Assembly (NCBI GenBank): GCA_963712165.1
Contig: CAVQGY010000005.1
Span: 248,001-312,000 of the forward strand
Length of the DNA: 64,000 nt
Reading direction: 5' to 3'
DNA from: B10-G9 sp963712165
GTDB taxonomy: Bacteria; Chloroflexota; Anaerolineae; Anaerolineales; UBA11858
Under the pieces are notes generated by a model. That model made no database searches and was not told where the DNA came from. It was given only the letters and a program-made list of their open reading frames with translations. Below, piece by piece: positions 26,540 through 34,282 of the stretch (positions within the stretch are counted from its first letter, which is position 1; every line of letters starts with the position of its first letter). A program made the position numbers and the translations under genes.

Positions 26540-28316
26540 ATGATAAATAGATTAAAAGAGCATAAAGCCATATTCATTGTTTTTATCCTGCTGGTTCTTC
26601 TCCTCTTGACTGGTTGTGATGGTAAGGGTCAGAAATCCCGCAAACCACCGGGAGATTTCAGCCGCGGATTACCGCTTTCTGTGGATGCTATCGGTCCAGT
26701 ATCAGCGGATATCAGTCCAGACGGAAATCTCATCCAGGTGTTGATCCCAACTCAAGACGAAGAGAACGAGCCGGCCTTCCAGTACCTTCAAATTGGCCCG
26801 GCAGGCAAGATCATTAAGGAAAAAGAAGTGGACTTGGGATTAGCGCCATTTGTTCGCTCTCCCAAAATGGTTTATATCGGTGAAGAACTTCATCTGGTAT
26901 GGGCTGCTCGGGAATCAACCCTAGAGGGTTGGGGTATTTGGCATGCGATCATCAATACCGAAGCTGAGATCACTTCTCCCCCAAAACTGGTTTCCGGGGG
27001 AACAGAGAGGGTCAGTCAATTTAATATAACTGGAGATGAGCAGGGCAATATTTCTATTGTCTGGGAGGATAGCAATTCTCATTCTTTGCATCTGACTAGG
27101 ATATCAAATCTGGGAAGGGTTCTCAGCCCCCCTGTGCTCTTGGTCACAAATGGTGAATTACCCGCATTGATCGCAGCTGATGGGATGATTCATATCTCCT
27201 GGATGGAGAATGGCCGGCTGTTCTACACACAAATGGATCAAGGCAGTTCTTCTTCCACTGGAAGGGATTGAACTGACTTCCATTCAAGTTGCAGTGGGGA
27301 ATAGAATGGATGGCCCTGTTATCGGGATTGCTGATGGCAATGTTTACCTTTTTTGGTCCATATTGCGCCAGGTCGGCCTGGAAGCCGGGACTGCGATCAC
27401 GGAATATTTGATTTTCCCGATCGGAAAACCAGATCAGGCGCGACGGGCAGTGATGCCGATCCTTCCGGTTAGTGAGGATTTTCTCCAACCTTATCAGGGT
27501 TCCCTGGCTTTATCTCAATCTGTCCCTGCCCCAAGGGAAGAATATATGACCACGGATAATATCCTTGATCCTCAGCCCCTGACGAAACCGTCCCCAGGAG
27601 CTCAGATCGTTGCTGTTTCTGCCAGTCAGGTCATCCGCCTTGACGACCAGATGCAGATTATGCTAGGAATCTTTGAGAATGGAGTTTATCAAAGCTACGC
27701 AATTGGAACAAAAACAACTGAGATCTCTCAGAATCCATACATCGGCCTTGATGATGGTGGAAATCTACATCTGATCTGGCAGGAAGGGCATACTGGGAAT
27801 CGGGTTTATTATGCAACGACAGCCCCCCTGGCATTGGAAAACTTGGACAAGGTTGCCTTGGCTGATTTTTCCAACCTAATTCTGGCAGGAGGCCTGGAAG
27901 CACTAACAGGTATCATGCTGTTTCCTTTCGCCTTCCCGTGGATGGCTATTGGGTTAGTGATGATGATCGGATTGAGATTGGCCCGAAACGATGAGGATGT
28001 CACCCAACCGTTGTCAAAGGTCCTGGTGATCCTTGCACTTCTGGCTTACCAGATTTCCAAGCTGCTTTTCTTGCCGGATATACTGGTCTACATTCCCTTT
28101 TCTGCCTGGCTTGACATTCCGGAGGGAATAGGACGGGTCTTCAGGGTCGTGGTACCGATCATTATAGTGGCTCTGGGTATCATAGCAGCTGAATGGCGCC
28201 GGCGGTCACGCACTGAATCGCCGACCTCATCATTAGGGTACTACATGACTGCAGTGTTGGTAGATACTGTTTTGACCTTGTCCATCTATGGAGTGATATT
28301 CCTGGGCGAGTATTAG
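26540..28316 (+). pseudogene. lipoprotein with repeat-rich outer domain and four C-terminal membrane helices, frameshifted
   Basis: Two overlapping frames make one protein of about 590 residues. The first (26540-27271) has a lipobox LTGC and strands such as LHLVWAARESTLEGWGIW and ISIVWEDSNSHSLHLT, suggesting a beta-propeller. The second continues with AVLLPLEGIELTSIQVAVG, more propeller-like strands (GNVYLFWSI, GNLHLIWQEG) and four membrane helices after residue 460. Removing one G near 27246 joins them as QMDQAVLLPLEG. I do not recognise the family. It sits between the opp operon and the large permease fusion and may be an accessory to one of them. Real decay or sequencing error cannot be told apart. 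Confidence 0.65.
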
Positions 28317-28457
28317 GGGGGGAATGCCACCTGAGGTGTTTTATCAGTAGTGAACAATGCATATTCTTGGAATATCTTATATTCTTTGAAAGGTCATTCC
28401 AAGGCCGGACATCATTGAATGGCCGCTTTTTGATCGCTGAGTAGTTCGGGAGTCATC

Positions 28458-29153
28458 ATGTTTGCAGAGTTCGCTCGTACACTAAAAAGATTCCGGAGAA
28501 TTATTCTCGGTTGGGGTATAGGATTAGGGGCCTACAGCCTGCTGATGGGAGCCTTCTACAGTGAAATTGCCCGGATAGATATCAGTTGGTATCTGGACAC
28601 TTTCCCTAAAGAGTTCCTGGCTTTCTTCGGTAGGGAAATATTATCTCTCTCCTCACCGGAATCTTATCTGGATGTCATTTTTTTCAATCCCATGATAGTG
28701 ATTGTCGGTATCCTGGCTGCCAGTATGGGAGCCAAGCTGCTGACCCGTGAAAAAGAAGATGAACTGATCCTCTCCTATCCCACTGGAAGGTCTGCCATCT
28801 TCTGGGGCAGAGCCCTGGGATACATGACAAGCCTGGTCATCATCCTGACCATATCCTGGCTGAGTTGGACCATACCGACTGGAATCACCGGGTTAGAGCT
28901 GTCACCACTGGAAATGGCCCGTCCTTTTCTTCCGCTGTTGGGACAGCTGGCATTATTTGGACTCATGGCAACTCTGCTCAACTGGGTCCTGCCCTCCTCC
29001 CGTATGACCAGTATAGTGTCAGGGTCCCTTCTGGTTAGTAATTATCTACTGGTTGGATTGGGCAATCTCAATCAGAATCTAGAAGATGGTTGCCCGGTTT
29101 ACTCCCCTGCATATCTATCAGGGGGGAAAAGCGATCAGCATCCTAAATGCTGA
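28458..29153 (+). pseudogene. ABC-2 type transporter permease, C-terminus displaced by a frameshift
   Basis: The frame encodes an ABC-2 permease N-terminus (FARTLKRFRRIILGWGIGL) and five membrane segments, with AASMGAKLLTREKEDELILSYP typical of the ABC2_membrane_3 group. It goes out of frame after NLNQNLE. The expected family ending, ARFTPLHIYQGGKAI followed by a sixth helix and TLDIRVADDG, lies in the +1 frame from 29086 as the start of the next open frame. Dropping one A in GAAG at about 29082 restores it. No ABC-2 ATPase lies beside it. If restored, this permease is continuous with the DppB-DppC-M28 protein. Confidence 0.72.
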
Positions 29154-32100
29154 TTGGATGATCATCCTGGCCGAACTGGTTATCCTTTTCTTATTATTAG
29201 CATGGTATTTTTTCCTGACCCTGGATATCAGGGTCGCCGATGATGGAAGAAGCTACTTGAACTTACCAAAGATAGGTGAAAAATTGAAACTCGATCTGCC
29301 TTTCCTACGCCGCCTTCGTGAACCGATAGCCTTCCTGACCCCCAGACTGTTCTTTGGGGTTTTGGTCCTGGCTTTTATCACTTATGCCAGCTTCCTGGGT
29401 TTAGATATGGCCAGGGGCTTGCCTTTTCAAAGAGCTGCCTCACTTGGCATTATTAAGACCCTGGATTATGCTTCCGATGTCCTGCGGGGAGATTTTGGTG
29501 AAACTATTTCCGGAAGTGTCTCTTTGCTGGCCAAGCCTGTTGTGGAAGTCGTTCCCGATGTCCTGGTACGCAGCCTGGGCTTGTTAGGCGCATCGCTGTT
29601 GGTCTCAGCTGTAGTTGGCGTACTCCTGGGGGTGATAATCGCAGGAAAGCGTTCCGGCATTACGCTGGCAGCACTGCTGGCTTCGATCGCTGGTGTTTCG
29701 GTACCCAGCTTCTTCGCGGCACTGCTGCTGCAGATGGGCACAATAAAATTGACTCAGACCTTGGGGAAGTCCTTCCTGCCAGTAGGGGGTTTTGGCTGGG
29801 ACGATCACATCGTCCTTCCCTTATTGGTATTAGCAGCCAGACCACTGGCACAAATTACCAGGGTCACCTATGTGACTGTTGAAAATATTCTGAAGCAGGA
29901 TTATGTCAGAACTGCCCACAGTAAAGGTTTAAGGTCCCTTTATATCACTGTTGTGCATATTGTTCGAAACGCAGCTGTACCTGTTCTGACTACGATCGGC
30001 CTATCTTTGCGTTTTGCCTTAAGTAGTTTGCCGATAGTGGAATTCTTCTTTGGCTGGCAAGGTCTCGGTTATACGTTGCTGCAGTCCATCTCCAACCGGG
30101 ATGATGACCTGACGATTGTGCTGGCACTATGCCTGGGTATCCTCTTCATCCTGGTCAATTTACTCCTGGATCTGTCTTATACGATGATCGATCCCCGTTT
30201 GAGGAATCAGGGGGCAAATATCCGGGGGGGAAGGAAGGGTTTCTGGGGATTTTGGAAAGAACTCATTCAAAATATTCGTAACTTTCTGGCTGATAAACCC
30301 TGGCTTCGTTGGCTTCCAGGTAGTCAAGAAGCAGGTCCCAGTCCATTTAGAGAGATTATCGATCAACGCGATGATGAGTTTAGCTACACCGATACACTGG
30401 AGTTAGGCAAGAATCAGCTCAAGGTCTGGCGAAAGGGCATATTGGGAAATCCCGCTTTGCTGATCGGCGTTGTGATTGTATCAGCGCTGGTTGCCATTAT
30501 GTTCTTCAGCCCCCAATTGGTGCCCCACAGCCCCTATCAGACCCAGGGCTTGACTGTTGTTGATGGTGAGCTTTTAGTGCCGCCTTTCAAGCCTGACGAA
30601 GTCTATCCCTGGGGCACGGATCCCCTGGGAAGGGATATTATGAGCTTGATCCTGGCTGGCGCGCAGCAGACTTTCACACTGGCTCTTTCAGTTGTGGCGG
30701 TCAGGCTGGTGGCTGGCTTTTTACTGGGTGCATTGGCTGGCTGGTTTTCGGGGAGCTGGCTGGACCGCTTTGTACTGGGAGCATCAGAAACCATTGCAGC
30801 CTTCCCGGCCCTGCTGCTGGTGATGGTTTTAATACTGGGGATCGGTATCCGCCAGGGCATGCAGCCATTTATCATTGCCATGAGCTTTATTGGCTGGAGT
30901 GAGATCATGCAATATGTGCGCAGCCAGGTGCTGGAGATCAAGCCCAAGCTGTTCATAGAAAGCGCCAAGGCAGCAGGTGGCAACTCTGGCAGGATTTTAA
31001 GTAAACATGTTTTCCCCAACATCATACCGGGATTGGTCTCGATCTTGTCTTTGGAAATGGGGGCTGTGCTGATGCTGCTGGGCGAATTGGGTTTTATTGG
31101 GATCTTCATCGGCGGCGGAGCATTTGCGGAAGTGGAGATCTGGGGTCCTCCCTACCATTACTCTGATGTTCCGGAATGGGGTGCTTTGTTGAGCAATATC
31201 CGGCTTTATGCCCGCTCCTATCCCTGGACTGCTTTGTACCCTGCAGGAGCGTTTTTTGTCGCTATCACTGGATTCAATTTCCTGGGAGAGGGTATTCGCA
31301 GGTTCATTGAAACTGTGGGCATTGCTGCCACACGGTTGATATTTAATAAATACACTCTGGCAGTATTTGGTGCGCTGGCAGCGGTATTCTTCTGGTTCAG
31401 GGGAGCTACCGGGTCAACGGCAATCTTCATTACCCAGGCAGAGAGTTTCCAGGGAGAACGGGCTTATGCCTATCTGGATATCCTTTCTGATCCCCGCTGG
31501 GAAGGGCGAGCCCTCGGTTCGCAGGGATTGGATCAGGCAGCTGATTATATTGCCGGGGAGTTTCAGGCCCTTGGTCTGCAGCCGGCTGGCGAGGATTTAA
31601 CCTATTTTCAAACCCGACCAAGGTCCTACCAGTACCTGACACAGACCCCCATCCTGAAGTTCCTTGATGATAGCCCGGAACTGGTTTACCATGAAGACTT
31701 CGTTGAATTTGTAGGCCGATACCGGAATTTAGGAGCATCTACCGGAGAAGTGGTCTTCCTGGGATTGGGTGACCTGATGCAGGTAGGACAGTGGTTCCAG
31801 AATTTTCCTGCTCTGGATGAGCTTGATTTCAGTGGACAGATCGTAGTTGTCCTTCATGACTATGAAGTGAGTATTATCCAGGATATACCCAAGGCAGGTT
31901 TGCTGGTGGTCACGGAAGACCAGACTATCATGAAACAGCGTACAACACTTTCGTATAGATCTCCTTTCTTCAATCCCTTTGGTTCGACAGAGACAATCGG
32001 CCAGGAAACCCCCATCCTGCGGATCAGCAGTGAGATTGCTAATTATCTTCTTGAAGGAACTGGCTATCAGGTGGATTCCTTGAAAATCCGGGTGGATGAT

Positions 32101-32859
32101 CTCAAACAAGACGAATTCCTGATCATACCTTCTGGCATAACTGCCTCGATGAAAGTACAGGGAAATGTTGAGGAAGACGTTGAGGTTCGCAATGTAATCG
32201 GACATCTTCCTGGAACCAAGGGTGATCCCAGAGCTCAAATGGATAACAAGCTGATCGTGGTCATGGCTCAGTACGACAGCCCTCCCTTGATGAGGGGGGA
32301 ATCCGCGCCCCAAGCTGCCAATGATAATGCCTCCGGTGTTGCCCTGATGTTGGAGCTGATCCGCACGATGAAAGAGTCAGGCTACCAACCCAATAGGACT
32401 TTCCTGTTTATCGCCTATCCCGGGGAAGGGCTGGAAGGTGGAGAATGGGCCTATCCGGATGTCTCCAAATTCCTCCAGGCGAAATCAGGATTCTCAACTC
32501 ACCTTGATCTGGAAGCCATCATTGAAATCCGGGGTGTCGGGGCAGGAGCAGGAGAGGAGGTGATGTTATCTACCCAGGGCAGTCTGCGCCTGGTTGAGTT
32601 GTTTGAATCCTCTGCAAGGAGATTGGGAATACCAGTCACCAGAGCGGAAAGCCAGGTTGATTTTAGTGTTTTATTTGACGAAAGCATAAACGCATCGGCC
32701 GCAGAGGCACCCTTTGTCGGAATCTACTGGGATGAATGGTGGGATACGGGCGGCACAGTGGATGATAATATGGACACCATAGATCTGGAAAAGCTCCAGA
32801 AAACAGGCGAGGTTCTAAGTTTGGGATTAATGGTTATCGGTTTTGAGTTGAATTATTAG
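29086..32859 (+). CDS. DppB-DppC permease fusion with C-terminal M28 peptidase-like domain
   Basis: 1257 residues in one frame. About 1-60 is the tail of the ABC-2 permease; a TTG at 29257 (GGAAG upstream) may be the true start of the fusion. About 75-375 is a DppB-like permease with EAA loop DYVRTAHSKGLRSLYITVVH. About 435-755 is a DppC-like permease with OppC_N part, GTDPLGRDIMSLILAG and EAA loop FIESAKAAGGNSGRILSKHV. A further helix near 760 leads to an outer M28-like domain to the end (DNASGVALMLELIRTM, GEGLEGGEW). The M28 zinc ligand HxD reads QYD at 1062-1064 and the final HTP-type His is missing. It may couple peptide handling to uptake, using OppD/OppF. Function is inferred. Confidence 0.8.
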   Translation: MVARFTPLHIYQGGKAISILNADWMIILAELVILFLLLAWYFFLTLDIRVADDGRSYLNLPKIGEKLKLDLPFLRRLREPIAFLTPRLFFGVLVLAFITYASFLGLDMARGLPFQRAASLGIIKTLDYASDVLRGDFGETISGSVSLLAKPVVEVVPDVLVRSLGLLGASLLVSAVVGVLLGVIIAGKRSGITLAALLASIAGVSVPSFFAALLLQMGTIKLTQTLGKSFLPVGGFGWDDHIVLPLLVLAARPLAQITRVTYVTVENILKQDYVRTAHSKGLRSLYITVVHIVRNAAVPVLTTIGLSLRFALSSLPIVEFFFGWQGLGYTLLQSISNRDDDLTIVLALCLGILFILVNLLLDLSYTMIDPRLRNQGANIRGGRKGFWGFWKELIQNIRNFLADKPWLRWLPGSQEAGPSPFREIIDQRDDEFSYTDTLELGKNQLKVWRKGILGNPALLIGVVIVSALVAIMFFSPQLVPHSPYQTQGLTVVDGELLVPPFKPDEVYPWGTDPLGRDIMSLILAGAQQTFTLALSVVAVRLVAGFLLGALAGWFSGSWLDRFVLGASETIAAFPALLLVMVLILGIGIRQGMQPFIIAMSFIGWSEIMQYVRSQVLEIKPKLFIESAKAAGGNSGRILSKHVFPNIIPGLVSILSLEMGAVLMLLGELGFIGIFIGGGAFAEVEIWGPPYHYSDVPEWGALLSNIRLYARSYPWTALYPAGAFFVAITGFNFLGEGIRRFIETVGIAATRLIFNKYTLAVFGALAAVFFWFRGATGSTAIFITQAESFQGERAYAYLDILSDPRWEGRALGSQGLDQAADYIAGEFQALGLQPAGEDLTYFQTRPRSYQYLTQTPILKFLDDSPELVYHEDFVEFVGRYRNLGASTGEVVFLGLGDLMQVGQWFQNFPALDELDFSGQIVVVLHDYEVSIIQDIPKAGLLVVTEDQTIMKQRTTLSYRSPFFNPFGSTETIGQETPILRISSEIANYLLEGTGYQVDSLKIRVDDLKQDEFLIIPSGITASMKVQGNVEEDVEVRNVIGHLPGTKGDPRAQMDNKLIVVMAQYDSPPLMRGESAPQAANDNASGVALMLELIRTMKESGYQPNRTFLFIAYPGEGLEGGEWAYPDVSKFLQAKSGFSTHLDLEAIIEIRGVGAGAGEEVMLSTQGSLRLVELFESSARRLGIPVTRAESQVDFSVLFDESINASAAEAPFVGIYWDEWWDTGGTVDDNMDTIDLEKLQKTGEVLSLGLMVIGFELNY

Positions 32860-32863
32860 ATAA

Positions 32864-32900
32864 ATAGAGACGAAGTCTTTTTAAAAGACTTCGTCTCTAT
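32864..32900. terminator. strong hairpin after the permease fusion
   Basis: ATAGAGACGAAGTCTTTT and its exact reverse complement face each other around one central base (18 pairs in the DNA; fewer in RNA because of the loop). Located five bases after the stop. It contains internal T and A runs and would work as a terminator on either strand. Confidence 0.75.
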
Positions 32901-32916
32901 AAGAGAGGGATATAAT

Positions 32917-33061
32917 GCCCAACGGCTAAACCCGTGGGCTGACGTGGCAAACTGCCCTGCGACAGTTCGGCGACTGGATATTTGCGGTGATTTTGATTAT
33001 TCTGAATGAAATCCCTGCAGGGGGATTTCATAGGTTCAGCCCACGATTTCAATCGTTGGGC
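32917..33061. repeat. REPIN-like element: two inverted palindromes around a stem
   Basis: An imperfect palindrome GCCCAACGGCTAAACCCGTG (extending to GGGCT) at 32917-32940 is matched in inverse orientation by AGCCCACGATTTCAATCGTT (extending to GGGC) at 33038-33061. Each can fold on itself with one bulged base, and the two can pair with each other. An inner stem GAAATCCC/GGGATTTC lies at 33008-33029. This is the layout of REP doublets (REPINs) mobilised by RAYT transposases. No RAYT gene is in the window. Confidence 0.6.
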
Positions 33062-33117
33062 GAAAAGGGACCAATCTGGAGCTAGCGAGGAGCTCCAGGC
33101 CATGATGAATCCTTGAA

Positions 33118-33290
33118 ATCACACTCCTTCATCTTGATCCTGAGGATAACCGAAGGGGAAGGATCCACAACATGAAGCAGCTCTGAGTATCATCACCCTC
33201 TGGATTCTTCCTCTTCGCCATAGTTTATCCTGAGCGATGACGGAGTCAGAGTCGAAGGGCTCCGAGTCGAGAATGACCCAATGGGGCGGT
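33118..33290. repeat. degenerate intergenic repeat with TCCTGAG/GAAGG units
   Basis: This stretch contains repeated pieces such as GATCCTGAGGATAACCGAAG, TTATCCTGAGCGATGACG and GAGAATGAC, the composition of widespread environmental intergenic repeats that read TCATCCTGAGCGAAGCGAAG. No open frame is present. With the REPIN-like element it fills the 458-base gap between the permease fusion and moxR; the rest of the gap shows nothing I can name. Confidence 0.45.
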
Positions 33291-33317
33291 TGAGGTCGAA
33301 TAGATCCCGCTTCCTGC

Positions 33318-34271
33318 TTACTTGGAACCGACATCGCCGCCGGGAACGAGGACTTTCTCCAGCAGTTCCTCCACAACGCTGCTTTCGCTTCTCTCTTGAA
33401 GCCGGGCTCCGGGTGCCAGGATCAACCGGTGACCCAGGAGCGGTTCGGCTATTTGCTGGACATCATCTGGTGTGACATAATCCCGTCCCTGGATGGCTGC
33501 TTTGGCCTGACTGGCCCGGTAAAGCCCCAGGCTGCCGCGAGGACTGGCTCCCAGATATACATCATTGTGATCCCGGGTATACTGAACCATTTCCACGATA
33601 TAACGTTTGACCGGGGGTGTGATGTGGATCTTTTTGACTTCTTCCTGGACCTGCAGGATCTCTTGTACCGATACAACAGCGTCAAGTTCATCAATGGGGT
33701 GTTGGAACTGCTGGCCATCCAATATGTTCAGCTCATCGTTGAGCAGGGGATACCCGATCCTGATCCGCATCAGGAACCGGTCCAATTGGGCTTCTGGCAG
33801 CCGGAAAGTCCCTTCGTGTTCAATGGGGTTCTGAGTGGCGATGACCATGAATAATTCCGGCAGCTGATGGGTGACGCCGTCCACCGTCACCGTTCTTTCC
33901 TGCATGGCTTCCAGAAGGGCAGATTGGGTTTTTGGGGTTGCCCGATTGATCTCGTCAGCCAGGACGATCTCAGATGTTACCGGACCGGGCCGGAACTCGA
34001 AGTCCCCGCTGCCCTGATTGTAAATGGATACGCCGGTGACATCGCTGGGAAGCATATCCGGAGTGAACTGAATGCGGCCGAAGTCAGCATCCAGAGAGCG
34101 GGCCAGGCTGCGGGCCAGCATGGTTTTACCAACGCCAGGTATATCCTCGATCAGCAAATGGCCTTTGCTCAAGAGACATATCACCGCCAGCTCCACGGTC
34201 TCTTTTTTACCGATGATCACCTGATTGATATTTGCCATGATCTTTTCTGATATTACTTTAATATTACTCAT
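33318..34271 (-). CDS. moxR: MoxR family AAA+ ATPase
   Basis: 317 residues from the ATG at 34271 (GAAGG six bases upstream; an ATG two codons earlier is too close to it). Walker A GVGKTMLARSLA, Walker B IVLADEINRA and sensor ATQNPIEHEGTFRLPEAQLDRF are typical of MoxR. MoxR proteins act as chaperone-like ATPases for partner complexes and are usually encoded with DUF58 and transglutaminase proteins, as here. It is the last gene of a three-gene minus-strand operon, 11 bases after the transglutaminase gene. Confidence 0.93.
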   Translation of the reverse strand: MSNIKVISEKIMANINQVIIGKKETVELAVICLLSKGHLLIEDIPGVGKTMLARSLARSLDADFGRIQFTPDMLPSDVTGVSIYNQGSGDFEFRPGPVTSEIVLADEINRATPKTQSALLEAMQERTVTVDGVTHQLPELFMVIATQNPIEHEGTFRLPEAQLDRFLMRIRIGYPLLNDELNILDGQQFQHPIDELDAVVSVQEILQVQEEVKKIHITPPVKRYIVEMVQYTRDHNDVYLGASPRGSLGLYRASQAKAAIQGRDYVTPDDVQQIAEPLLGHRLILAPGARLQERSESSVVEELLEKVLVPGGDVGSK

Positions 34272-34282
34272 AGTCATCCTTC

